64,000 nucleotides of DNA from Opisthorchis felineus (taxonomy: Eukaryota > Platyhelminthes > Trematoda > Opisthorchiida > Opisthorchiidae), in assembly GCA_004794785.1 (NCBI GenBank), contig SJOL01009975.1:162726-226725 (forward strand), in the 5' to 3' direction. Below are positions 1 through 12,610 of this stretch, in pieces (the first letter of the stretch is position 1; the number at the start of each line of letters is the position of its first letter). Under the pieces are notes generated by a model. That model made no database searches. It was given only the letters and a program-made list of their open reading frames with translations, and was not told the DNA's origin. The position numbers and the translations under genes were made by a program.

Positions 1-1325
1 GAAGTAAACGCGCATAAGTCAGTTAGGTCTAGACACGAAGACTCTTAACCAAGACTTGTTTTACTGAGTAAGTCAGGTGAACCTTTGGAGTGAAACTATT
101 CTAAATCTTGGCGTTTGATGGCACACTCTTGGTAGTAAACACAAAAAAGAACCTAAGAAACTAGTTGTAAGAGAACCAATCATGATAACATTGAAAAGTT
201 CATATAAGACAACCAGTGCCTATGTGTATTCTCCCAGTATTTTTAACGGCAGTTTACTATACCAGTTTTCTCATCTTTTTTCTGCTATCTCAGATCTAGA
301 TGTAACTGCCTTCTAAAGTATCAAAGTCTCATTGTACCTTGAAATATCATCTGGTGGCATGACCGATTAAGCTTTCACTTAACTCGTTCAAACTTGGTAC
401 TAGGTGTCTGTGCTTTACCTGAGCTACATGGCTTAAACTCAGTCAAGCGCAAGAATGCGGTCGTGGCAACTGCTGTCAGTCAGTCATTGACCATTTACTC
501 GAGGAAGCTCCTCAAAGCGATTCATCCATCTGTGGTGAAGAGGCATACTCCTAGAGTTAATACAATCATTAGCTTCAAAAACACTGCAACGCCTAACCTC
601 AGCATGTCATATGCAATCCGAGAGCACCAGTCTCTCATCAGGTGCTCGTGCAGCCCACTACACATAACCAATGAAAAATTACAGTTTTACTTGACCTCAG
701 TAACGCTTTTCAGAACGCATAATAGCTAACCGCCCTACACTCAATCGTTCGTAGTTTGTGTTCCACAAGTTTGCAAATACTGTTCGCCTATTTGCTCTAT
801 ATTATGGCCTAGCTTAAGTTTTCAACAACCACTCAAAAATCTTGCGCCAATTCCATTCGTCTTTCACCTTGTACTAGGATATTTTTATTTTCGCATTTTT
901 CGTAAGAAGGGTACTTCATGTCATTAACCTGCCCACAGGAATAACGGCCATTAAATCATGTACATTACTATTTTCATGCGACTGCAGAAACATATTTGGG
1001 CTGAGGCAACCCTCTTCTGTAGAAAAAATGGTTGTGTGTGGTTATTTACTATTGTTATCTGTTAAGCAGAACGGCAAGTTGTTTTATGGTGATCGCTGAG
1101 AGCGGCTTCCAACCATATATCCACGCCAGTCTACATCGCATCACACAGATATGCTGTTTGTGCCATAATTCTTATCTCCATTGTTTCACTCATCTTGGTC
1201 GCTCCCTGAGAAGCGAACTTGTCCTCGGCTAATTGATTAATGTTGATTGGTGTTGAGTAGTTTCATTTAATCATACAATCCTTCTGTACCTACAGAAACA
1301 CTCGTTTCTTTTTCTATTCCCATAG
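1..1325. other. intron or upstream flank, no supported gene
   Basis: This stretch lies ahead of the first confident exon, which starts in phase 1. It is therefore most likely an intron of the same gene, whose start is outside the window. A 111-codon open frame at 394-729 has no recognisable domain, no good splice borders and a length expected by chance at this base composition. Confidence 0.5.
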
Positions 1326-1463
1326 GCCCTTGTTTACCGGAAGGTGATAGTTACTGCAGAGATCGCGTTCCGAACAGCATTTGTGTGCCCGAGAAGAATG
1401 AATGTTTCTGTAAACTGGGATACTTGGCAATACAAGAGGATCACGGTATCAGCTGCAAGACGC
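1326..1463 (+). CDS. exon: EGF-like module 1 of the EGF-ZP gene
   Basis: A 138-base exon (46 codons) encodes one complete EGF-like module, a disulfide-bonded extracellular domain used for protein contacts. Six cysteines are spaced C-x7-C-x8-C-x6-C-x-C-x14-C, and the C-x-C is followed by K-L-G-Y, typical of EGF. The acceptor AG is at 1324-1325 and the donor GTGAGT begins at 1464. The exon starts with two bases of a codon and ends with one, so both borders are phase 1, the classical arrangement for shuffled EGF exons. A competing frame is also open but lacks the cysteine pattern. What it binds cannot be told. Confidence 0.85.
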
Positions 1464-2563
1464 GTGAGTTCTTGTGCAATTCTGAATAAACGAATACACT
1501 CAACTTGTCTTTACTCCATATAGTGTTCAGCAATTTCCGCAGGTCATTTCTGTCGATTTTTATTAACATAGTATTATTTGTTATCTCAAAGTTTTTGACT
1601 GAGGGGTTAATGGTTTTTCTTCCTAATAATGATATGCACCGACAACCAACCTAGTCCACTGAACAACAAAGTCATTAAGAACACGAGTTCCTCATTAACG
1701 TACTGTGAAACAGTTCACTTTTTATTCATTTTTTAAAATGAACCACAGTAAAACGTAAGTGCGCTCATACTCCATGTCGGAAGGTCACAGCAGTCGGCTA
1801 CTCAGTCAGGCGTTTGTGACAGTATTCATCTATGTTCCGACTCATGACGGACGCAAAAATGGAGCCTCAATAGTTATGTAAAGTTTACTGCAACCATGCA
1901 GACAGTCCGCTGCTGGCTTGTTTCTGTTGTACTGGAGTGTGGACTAAACAAGAGATTCATTTTGGCCTTACATATACATCAGTTCAGTTTGCAGGACAGT
2001 GATCTGAGTGACTTATATAGTTTGATAATTGAACCTCTAGCCCATTCAAGGACTGTACGTGCTCGGTGAGGCTTCCAAAAAGAGTACAAAAAAGCAGACT
2101 ACCGACGTGCCTTATTGGATGTTACGATTAATATAGCTTTTGCATAAAACCTCAGTCCTCAGCAAATAAGACCAACTAATCTCGGGTTCAGTTATTGCCC
2201 TAAATAGTTGATCAAAGAACATTGCAAATAAGTGTTTTCTCTGAGTTTTCCGTTACTCCAAGTTTGCTAAATTCCGGTCCGTTCACTACATGATTATTGC
2301 AATGCTTTTGAATTATTGGATACTCCTAAAGTCATCTCCTGTGACTGAACTGCTGGTGTTCCTGTGTATCAGCGCTTAACCAAATTAACAAAAGCGCTTT
2401 TCTCAGTATGTTTCTCTTCCTTTCAAAACACAGTCATACAGTATAAAAGCCAAAACCCATGCACCCAAATTACTTTGACTCAATGATTTGTTAATTTTAA
2501 AGTAAGGAAACAGTTTTTGTCTATATGTATGATAAAGATTTGCACATATTCCTTACTTTGCAG
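1464..2563 (+). other. intron
   Basis: Phase-1 intron of 1.1 kb between EGF modules 1 and 2, running from GTGAGT to TTTGCAG. No repeat or further exon was recognised inside. Confidence 0.7.
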
Positions 2564-2692
2564 TGCTGACTGGTCTGAAATGCAAGGTGGATGCAGACTG
2601 TATACATTTCATCCATAGTGCCTGTCATCCGGGGGCAGGTTATTGCTATTGCCCTGCTGGGACAAGACTGGTGCTGCAAGAGCACGCCTGCC
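2564..2692 (+). CDS. exon: EGF-like module 2
   Basis: A 129-base exon (43 codons), phase 1 at both ends, with acceptor TTTGCAG ending at 2563 and donor GTACGT at 2693. The cysteine pattern is C-x5-C-x7-C-x6-C-x-C-x12-C with P-A-G-T after the C-x-C, a textbook EGF-like module. It joins in frame to the exon ending at 1463: the single c left there plus TG here gives a leucine codon. The cysteine core is complete and no stop occurs. Together the two exons form a tandem EGF pair in a secreted or membrane protein. Confidence 0.87.
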
Positions 2693-5600
2693 GTACGTTT
2701 CTTCTTTTCAGTTTTCCGGTATAATGATAGAGGCGATTTGTGGCATGCAACAAAATGATTAGTTATGTTGAATTTTTGTATCGCGTCCGTTATCCGGCAA
2801 CGCAGGTGGTCTTGGTACTTTATTTGTCACCTACTGTTTTCTGTAAAGGACAATAGCCTCTGTGGTTGCGATGGTTTAACCAACAATCCTAGGTGACAGG
2901 CAAATAACAGAGTATTTACAGAGGAGTTTTGTGTGCCAAAAAACAAAGAACCGAATTTAGAACAGAATTGCCGCATGCAGACAGAAAGGCAGGTAGCGCG
3001 GACCAGGTCCTTCTCTGTCCCACATTTTTGACACCGCAGCTGTGCCCAACGGATCAAACGTGGACAAATGGCAGCACCGTGCTCAATAACTGATGGATGG
3101 ATAAAGTTTAAAATGACCCCGTGAACTTAAAAAGTTCATCGTTTCCATTTAGGTGTATGCATGGCTCTCATTCACGGTAAAACTCAAAATATCCGTACGT
3201 AACTTCTCTACTCCGGTGGTCATTCATGCATCCTATTCCGAAATGATGCAATAATACCAACAGCTCTGAATGTCCGAAATTCGTAATCGAACTCCACAGA
3301 TCCGCCACACGTTGAAAAATCGAACACGAAACCTAACAAAAGCACTAGATTTTCTGCAATGTTGACAATGCAAGTTTTCACCAAAATCCACCTGCTAAAC
3401 GACCCACTCCTTTGAGTGTTTGATCTAGAAGGTTACGCTTTGCTGCATAATGTATAAAATCAACAGAGTTTTGTTAATTTTGAATGCATCTGCAGGTTAC
3501 AATTAGCAGTTACAGATTTAGGTAACCACATCAGCAATGTTCACACGCTTTGCTTCGTTGATTCCATTTCTGGAAAATTACTGGCCATTTTGGTTATTTT
3601 GAAGTACACCTCCCTTATTTCAACTAGCCGATCAAAGTGGACCCCTGTTTTTCATAGAGGGACTGCTATACTTTTATTACATATACTCGGCCGCGTTTAG
3701 TAGCGGAGTATAAATATTGTTGGCTTATGTGGTTAAACAGTTAACTTTTATACATCATCCTATTTTCACAAACTTATAGCTGTTATCCAGTGTAAAAGTC
3801 AGACAAAATTCCGTCTGAAGTAATTTTCTCAGACAAGGGGCGGACCATGTTGGAAATCAAAGGGTTCTCTTCAGCGAGTGATTAGCCTCCCACTCATTGA
3901 CATTTTTATAGAAAGCAAACGGTTGCGCTCTGATCTGGCGACAATGTTTGGACGGTATGAGTTCTCAAGCATCGTTGTGTCTTAGTCACTAAGCTAGCTT
4001 AAAGTGTTTTCACCAGTGTAAAAATATTCCGTTTAACTAAGAGGGAGAATTTGTTTGTCTAAAAGAAGCAATGGTACGCGTGCATTCACCCACATGCTTT
4101 TAATTCACCTCGGACCAGTTACAAGCATGCTATATGGATGGCGTTTACCTCTAAATAATTGGTGCTAAATATATATTATGTAATGGCGTAAATGATATAG
4201 GCATACATAAGAAAGGTCAAACTCTCATGTTGCACCACGAATGAACTTGAGGGGTTGACAGACATAAGAAGTTGTGGTTGGCAATATTTCTGGATCAACC
4301 TTTCGCAAAAGATCGGGTATGCCAGTGATGCTCACCACTAACACCAGCTAAACGTTTCTGCATCGACTAATAAAATTATGCTTTTATATGTATGAGACCT
4401 GAAGCTTAACCTAATTGGAGAGACCCTTTAAAGCAGACGATACCAGTGAATTGCATTCCATCAGCGATGAGGTTCGTGGCTGAGTCCTCATTAAAATTCC
4501 CTTTATTGGGCGCCGTATGTTTATCAGGTGTTGCAGCAAATTTAGAGTTTGCGATGGCATGTGTGAGGATGATGGACTGTCACCGTAACTGCCCATGTAA
4601 AATCGGTTCTTTAAAACATCCAATAAACTAACCACTTAGTAATGCGGTATTCCCTGTATTTTGAACGCCTGATGACTCTAAGATTGTTTTGATTGTCGTT
4701 TGTCACCCCAAACACAATCGACGAATCCGAGTGCTAATCACAAGTTTTTCGACGGGTACCCATGGTGAACTAAAGTTTTGCATGGTTTTTCAGTTCAACT
4801 GGGAGGAAAATATAGTGGTGATTTAAGCACCATTCAAAAGGTTTCCCGTACGCTGTTACAGTTTATCCGCCGTCTTTATGTTTTTCAAACATTAAACAGC
4901 ATGATGTGGGTGCGCACCATTTAACACTATAGACTAGTACCACAAGTCGGCCTCCTCTGAAGCCCTGTTCTGGACAGTAGCTTCTGTAAAGTTGTGAGTC
5001 TTCTATTTTGACCACAATTGTAATGATGTCAGTGGTTAGGGTCCACTCCTTAATTAATTAAACATACCAGTGTAACGGTGTATACCAGTGATAAATCATG
5101 CAAGTGGTTTATTGTCTGGTTCTAAGGCTCCGTCCCGTATCTGACGAAATTAGGAAAATTATGAAACTCCTCTGCAGTGTTTGTTTATATTTGTTTAAAA
5201 TTCGAAGAACGTCCAGAAGAGTTCGAGAGTACACTTGGGAATATTATATTTTCAAAAACTGTGCAGCTAAAATGTCTATCTTCATGTCTCATAGATTGTA
5301 ACTGCTTGGTCCGGTTTTGCATACAGCTTTACAGGAAGGTGCTTTCTTTCCTTCACGAGTAGGGATGCACGCTCTTTTCAGTACTGTGTGATGATTGTAC
5401 AGTTAGTTGGGTTAATCGCTATTTGCCTAGTTAGCCACCTATGGAGTAGTAGAGAATGTGTGTGACTGATTCCAATGTTTGTTGCTGCCTGCGCGAACAC
5501 ATAATCTTCATAAACGACGCTGGCACAGCGCTCAAGCCCCACCGAAATTATCCGAAAATAACCTTTCTTTAAAGGAGGCACACATATTGCCGTCGAAATC

Positions 5601-6542
5601 CTACATCCCGTAATTTCATAGTATCCGTTCCTATTGTCCAAGTGCCGCACAAATCGGATCTGGTTGTGCAATATCTCAAGAGCCTCTCCTGCTCACAGTG
5701 TTGCAGCTTTATCTAAAACTGTAAATTTTGTTTTCCAAATCTCACGCCCAGATGGTTCTTGGGTTTTTTTCAGTTGCCTAATCAACAGAATGATTGGCAC
5801 TATCGAGGGAACCTCAGGAGTTCAAAGATCACCTTCAGGGACTACGTCATCTTTTCGTTTTCGCTCGGCTGAACTCTAAAGGACATGTTGCAGTAGGCGT
5901 GCTGTGACTGACTGACTTCGAATATGAACACCAAAATATGAGCGCACCTCACTGGATACGAACATATTGAAGTTCTTCAAGACAAACACCTATCCACTTT
6001 TGTTTCAAAGCAATCGCCAAACTAGTTCCGTGATTGCGGATCACTGTGCTTTTACTAATCTAGTATATTTCACAGAAAAATTACCGAGCTGTCTACTTAC
6101 AATCAGTGCTTTGGGTCCGATGGTTTAACAGAACTGGGAAACAGATCCATGGAACGGACACCCCGATAACAAAAAGACCATATCTGGTTCCGTGCTAGGG
6201 ACGGAATCGGTCGAAGATTATTTCAAGCCAATCCGCCGTGGTGAATTTTTAGTGCTGATGGTAAGAACCAAGTGTGTATAGAAAAAGGTAAAAAGTAGTT
6301 ATTTTGCCACACAACACACGTTTGAAGTACCGACGCAATTAGGTCACAGTTCACGGATATCCGCTCAAAAAAATCTAATTCATAGTGTACATAAAACCCA
6401 GTCTTCATTTCCAGGCTGTCCATGAATATCACCGGAAGTTAATCGTGTACATGTCGTTTTCACGCATTCATTGTGCCATCTGTCCTGCTAACAGAAGACT
6501 ACTTAAAAAATCAAGTCAGAACGGTAACTCTAGTTTGAGGAG
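2693..6542 (+). other. intron (first part of a 14-kb gap)
   Basis: Non-coding as far as I can see. Two cysteine-containing open stretches around 2850-3000 resemble parts of EGF modules, but they have mismatched phases and poor donors. I treat them as chance. Confidence 0.5.
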
Positions 6543-6691
6543 CTTGTAGAGATGTTTGTAACAAGGACATCTATCAGGAGGGTAAATGTCTTATTCCAAA
6601 GGAATGTAACCTAATGACAGTGTCATCTATCAGACGAAGAATTTACAGTTGTCATTGCTTCGAGCAATTCGTAGCTATTTTCTCCGAATGA
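6543..6691 (+). pseudogene. possible degenerate EGF-like exon ending in TGA
   Basis: After an AG at 6541-6542, a phase-1 reading frame runs 48 codons and contains six cysteines spaced C-x3-C-x9-C-x5-C-x14-C-x-C. The TGA at 6689-6691 follows the last cysteine by ten residues, close to where the sixth EGF cysteine normally lies. TGA differs from a Cys codon by one base. The acceptor has a poor pyrimidine tract and no phase-1 donor follows, so this is not a normal exon of the gene. It may be a dead EGF exon or a chance run. I lean to a decayed copy, with low confidence. Confidence 0.25.
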
Positions 6692-9600
6692 GTGCGGCAG
6701 AATCAGTCATCAGTCATCACTACACTGACAGTAAGTTTACAACAATCGTGGAATATTGAGGTGCAGTTTGGTTGGCTGAGGGTAGGCAACTGTCTCAACT
6801 AGATCAGTTGTAAGCGGACACAGTGCAAACGAAACACTATTCTAAACTGTCCGAACTTTGATTTCGAATGCTAGGGGAAGAGTACTGTTCTAGTAGAGCG
6901 AAAATTATTAGCGGGGCATCAGATGAATTTTGTCGAAAAGGAACATGTCAATATCCGGTCTACATCAGTTCTTTATACATGTATTTTTGGAATTACCCCG
7001 GATAATTAGTACCCTCCCGATTTGGTTTCAAAATTATTCCATAAGCTATTTTTTGGTGTACGGTGGAGTGAATACGTTCGTTGTTGTGCAGTCAGCGGAA
7101 ATCAAACATACATGCATTCTGAATAATGAAGGAATATTTTCATCTGGTGTAGCCTTTACTGTGGATTAAATGTCTAATAGAGCACACTCTGCTGCTTTGC
7201 TGTTTGATAAATCGGGTCATCTACTGAGATAATGGCGCGGATAAAAAAATAGATCGGGAAGTGTCAAACTGCAGAAGAAATAATTGGGCCGATTTTGGAT
7301 AACGTTCTACTGCGCACATAATGAGAGAATTCTTCCCGTCAGTAAAATGGAGGTTTACGTCACCAACAAGCATTGACTATGCCTGCTGCAGTGTCAGATC
7401 TCAAGTAAAATGTGAACAGAGTGAAAATCCGTTGTCTACTTTCTTGAAAGTCACTAGCCATTACAAACTAGCTCAAAATGGATCAAATTACATCCAGTAG
7501 GTAACTCAGATGCATACGTATGAGACTCCAGACATTTCCAACGGCAAAACCACCTGCACCTTAACTTAAAAACAAGCAGTCCAACACGGAATTGTAAACA
7601 AAATCACCAAAACGCTGATTTAGCCTTCATGTGCAGTTAACCTAAGGAGAGGGTCCATTAAGGATGCTGTATGACTGAGCCGACGGGGTTGGTATTGATC
7701 TAAGCTTGATTGCAACCATGACACGTTCACCGAAATTCAATGACTTCACGTGTGAACACAAGTCTGACATCCATCATTGACTGCTTGTTGAGAAATGCAG
7801 ATCGCAACTGCAAGTGAAATGCTGCGGCGATGTTTCAAAGACTAGAGGTATCATTTCAAGCTTGATGAAATTAGCGAGCTATTTTGCAGAAAAGGCTGTT
7901 TGCTACTCTACACGTAAAACAACGCGTAGAAGCTGTCGTGCGATGAACGTCCAAAAAGGCCCAATTTATCTATGTGTGCTTGCAGCCATATTTCAGTGCA
8001 TCCATTTAAATTATGCCTTCTATAGTTTACAACGTTCCACAGTTATGATTCGCAAATATGTATGTGTGTACGTGGCTATCTTATGTGAGCAGGACCGTAA
8101 GCCAAACATTCAGAAGACCCCAAAAATCTCTTCATGTATGTGAAAAGCCTGCGTGAATTTCCCCCTACGGCATGTTGTTTAGCGTGGAGAAACAGCATAA
8201 ACGTAGACAGAGTCAACAGGGCGATGTCTTGTTATGTTTTTCATCACTCAACTTCTTTCTGCTTTAATTTTCGGGAGAACTGGTTAGTGGTAGGTGAAAA
8301 CCTAATTTAGAGCGATGGAATGTGACTTCAAAGTCGTCGTAGTCCAAGCCTGGTCATAACCAGCCCAAATGTTTCTATTACAATCCAATTTTGCTGCGTC
8401 ATGTACCCATGGCAATGAAGCAGAATACAGCCATGTTATCCCACATGACTACAAAACTGTGTTCTATCTGCTGGTACAAATCACGGGAATTTTTGCCTTA
8501 TCCACATCATCACAGTATCAAACGTTTATCCAGATCACAAGCTATTGTGCAAGAAATGATGTGAAACACCAGCTTTCACTTGTCATATCAGCACGCAAAT
8601 ATGTTTTCACTAAGAAGGCAAGCTACTTTTAGCCAACAGCAGAAATTTTTCAAATTTATCGAGTTATTATTAATTCTCACCTGAATTGGATCCTCTTATG
8701 GACAAGGCAACAAAAAAGCTAAGCCCAGCGTAATTTATGAACATTACAAATTACATCGTTAGAACGTTTCACGCTGAATTTCTGAAGGATGAATTATTGG
8801 TCGTTGTTCATCACAAAAGCAGCCACTAATAGGGGAAAATTCATACTCATCGAAAGTGAGACCACGTTTTTACTCCCAAAAAACATGAAAATTACGCAAG
8901 GATACCCCCAGAAAGTGTACTCAGGGGAGAGCTAAACAAACGTAGGTTCGTTGTAGTGGCACATTCAGAACGCAAGAAGTATCCAGCAAACTGCCGATTC
9001 ATACCTTCAGGGTCCATATGTCTCGAGGACAGCTAGGTACAAGTTGATGCTGAACAGCCTATATTTTCGTCTTCTGGAATGAACGTGCTCCTCAACCAAC
9101 AGTACTCCATGTAATATAAGGGAAATTGGTCAGCATCTAGTGAGCAGAAAGCTAGCGCAGTGATGGGAAACTATTTTTGTTAAATCATCTTGCGCCGTAG
9201 TAAGAAAGAACAATTTTCACTTCGTAACGTTATTAATCCACCGTACAAATACAAACGACGTCTAAAAACCCCTCAGCCAGGAGCCGATTTCAAGACACTT
9301 CAAAAGGGCAAATTGTTCCCCACGTATCGGAGGAGTTATTATATACGGAGAAGTCCGCAGAATTTTTAAGCATTTTTAGTATTCCACTGGGTAGATATAT
9401 TCGGTATTCAAAGGGAGCTACCGAGAACCTACCAAAAAAACGGGAGTAACTCGCATGCTACTCAAAAAACAAATTTCGGGGATGTTTGCGTCAGGCTGTT
9501 TTACCAAATGGATTTTACAAAATGCAGATATACAGCTGTCTGTTCTTTTATCACCCTATGTTGTGTGACGTACCGTGCGCAATCGCCGAACGGCCCAAGC

Positions 9601-12425
9601 ATCTGCGTTGATATACCAGTCTTTCGGAACTTCTCCTTAAACGCTTTAATTCTCTTTGGCATTACTTAAGCGCACAACTGGGACACAGAAGCACAGGCTT
9701 CTAATGAAGAATTCAGATTTTTGAAGCAAACTCTGACTTTTTGTTCACACATTTTCAAGCCTGAGGACCTCCAAAGTGTCTTAACACTCATGCCGTCTTC
9801 TGAATTAATTAAATACAACAAAAGGGTTATGCTACAGGACAATATTTTTGGTCTCAATTCGATTCAACAAAGTATGTTTTTGTTTAATGCTTTTTTCAAA
9901 ACAGCAGTTTGATTCGTACCGCTCTATGCTTAAAAGTCAAATAATTTATCGTGTCAGCTAGGAAAAAGAGCTACTATCGGAAAGACTTTATGCGCTAGTT
10001 ATGGGCAAAAACAGGAAATTACCGGATAAAAGATTTTACCCTCACACAAAGATGGATGGCGGAGGTTTAAAAGCCTTTGAGACGAACGTGTTCATAAGTT
10101 AGAACATTCGATTTTACAATAGGAATGATATAACTAGAACTGGACCTTAAAATATTTGGATCAAAATTTCCCGGTGTGCATCAAAACACTTACGGAGGAA
10201 GTGCAAAAGCGGAGATCCCACATCACGGTTAGATTGTCTGGGCTAGGCTGGCTTTGGAGATCCCTTTTAGTTAGGCGCACCTTGTTTTAGAATCATTCTC
10301 TAAAAAAGGTCAACACGACTATGACAAGTAAACCTGAGTCTACCAGCAGTCACCGCAGTAACAGAAATCTTAGATGCGTACAAGGTGAATTCAGAAACTT
10401 AGCTAAAATCTCCTAATGCACAACTGGTGGGTTTTATTCATTTGTTTATAATATTATTACTAGACCTTAGTATTTTGAAAGCTAACGAAAAAGGTGTTGT
10501 TTAACTACCCTTTGAGGTATCATGTATCTGAATGTGATTGGTGCGTTTCCGTGGTAACCTAAATATAGTGTAAAAAATCTCTGAAATGGGGCTTTTCAAG
10601 TAAGGTTTTTGGCCTGAACTTTCTTTTAATTCACTCTCTGCTCCCAGCTACCAACGGAGCAAATGTTTCAGCAAAGACTGAGATGATGAACAGTCATTTT
10701 TGTGTTTCGGGTTTAGTTTTATGGATCAAACCAAAGTCGATGGTCGCAGGTCAGACAAGATGGCCAATAAAACATTTCTGGGGAATTGAAACTGGAGTTT
10801 CCCATGTGAGCAGTGTGAGGTTAAGAGATAATGCGTACTTGCACAGCGGGTAGGACACTAGAGAGTAACAAGACGATCGGCACATAACCGTTCGTATTCT
10901 GTTTAAAGTCCACCAATCGCCGGACTATTTCACAATGTACTACTGGGTCTGGATTCATCTAGTTGGTTAGGTCTGTTTATCTTAGTCATCAATGCGGACA
11001 AACATTCGGGGCATTGGAAATAAACTACAGTCGACTGAAACGTTCTATCAAAGAACCAATCAGGAATCTAATCCATAGTATCCAAACACACTGGACTAAC
11101 TAATGAAGGGTTCAGAACACCCGTCAGCAAGACTGCTTGCGCACTAATAAAAGCCTTTTGCTTCACCTGAATACTTGAGAATTCTGTGAAACAAACGATG
11201 TCATTTGCTGAATGATATTGTGATCACTACAAGCAGGATGTTTGTCTGCCAAAAAGATCTGAACAATTTTAATGAGGGTTTTCACTGACCCAAACATGAG
11301 CTCGCAATGGCAGTTGCTTGTGTACATAGACATTTGATTCCAGAAACGTATTTTCTAAGGAGTAACACGAAGCCAATTGCTAAGGTTTATCATTTGTTTA
11401 CCGAGTCTGACACAGGATGACAGACAAAGGTGCGGGTTTTCGAATCAATGTCGTACCCAAAAAAGAAACCTAACAGCTGGCCGTGCCACTGAGTTCTTAT
11501 CAGAGCGGATGTAAAACACAGGCTTGCAACCCGAATCTCCTTTAGTTCCGGGCTAAAACACCCACTGTTTATGTGGCCTAAGCTCCATTTTTGTCGCATG
11601 TAAACTAATAGGCAACAATCTTCTTAGCATTGATGCATGTTGCCTTTGTTACGAAAAGTTATCATACCAGTTGTGAACATTCAGGTTACGTTCACTGAGA
11701 TGCTCCTTAAATTGTGGATACTTTGAATCTTGATTTTTGGTCCTTTTTAAAGAGAGATTGCTTGTTTTTTTTACAATCTCCCCACTGATTACCAAGTAGT
11801 AAATAATCTGTATGTACGAAAACCTTTTGAATGACTGGTTAATTAAACGGTCAAAAAAACGGGAAATGTAAATTACATCGACTAACTTGGAAGGATTCAC
11901 AGGATAAGTTTCAGTCTAAACTTGATCATAATCTATTCAAATCATTTCTACCTTTTTATATCGTGGAAAATCCCTGGAGAATCAACGGTCATGCTATCAA
12001 GGCCGTACATCGCTAACTTACAGATGATCCTGTCTGTTTGAGACCTCCATGAAATGCGAGTTATATCCAGGCTTCAGATGAAAACATAAGGTCTGAGATG
12101 TAAGAATTTATTCATTAGGAAATAGTGCCCAGTTTTCCTAAGTGATTCGATAAACTACCCGGTCATATCAAAAGTTTAACCTTGTGTTCTTAACTTCTAC
12201 TTTTATTTAATTGCCTCTGTTAGATTTATCCGTGTTACAGGCCACAAAGCCATCGTTATAAAGTGCCCTAAGTTCATACGATACCTATGCTTTGAGATTG
12301 CTTCACTATCATTTATCGATAGATATCACTCAGTAACCCCTGGTGTATTATGAACAAATAATTCTGACATAATTAGGATGTCCAACAGAGACTTTGTTCC
12401 CTCAGTGACATAAATCTGTGTTGGA
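6692..12425 (+). other. intron, no supported gene
   Basis: Nothing convincing. An open frame at 7815-8096 could be framed as a phase 1-1 exon (donor GTAAGC at 8097), but its composition is not domain-like. Other open frames are short and without splice support. Confidence 0.5.
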
Positions 12426-12610
12426 AGGCCGAGAAGCACCGCGCAGCTATTTCATTTTCATTGGGAATCAACAGCAGCATGCACATCTTGAAACTCAGAG
12501 GGTTTCAAACCTGCGACCTTCGGGCCAGTGGTTCAACATTAAGCCCTCTGACACGAACGTCTAAACAGCACCGTGATTAGCTCTCACTTAGAATCTGACT
12601 GCTTACTCAA
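12426..12610 (-). repeat. tRNA-derived SINE, family B, diverged copy
   Basis: Shares, in order, the landmarks of the copies at 45940 and 61580: the gagaagcac...cagct tail, a ttgggaatca block, an inverted B-box-like ggtttcaaacctgcgacc, and an inverted A-box region followed by tagctctcacttag. Reading the minus strand gives the tRNA-like promoter first. It has several substitutions relative to the 45940 copy and so looks old. Confidence 0.6.

Noticed and set aside
394..729. Plus-strand open frame of 111 codons
   Set aside because: No domain and no matching splice sites. Several frames of this length are expected by chance in 64 kb at this base composition.
2820..3057. Cysteine-containing frames on both strands resembling pieces of EGF modules
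   Set aside because: The phases do not match the neighbouring exons and the donors are poor.
6160..6260. Phase 0-0 open stretch ending at GTAAGA
   Set aside because: Protein-like but without a domain, and its phase does not fit the phase-1 chain.
7815..8096. Possible phase 1-1 exon with donor GTAAGC, 94 codons
   Set aside because: The product is not domain-like and its cysteines do not form an EGF pattern. An adjacent frame shows a partial C-x-C, but such matches are expected by chance.
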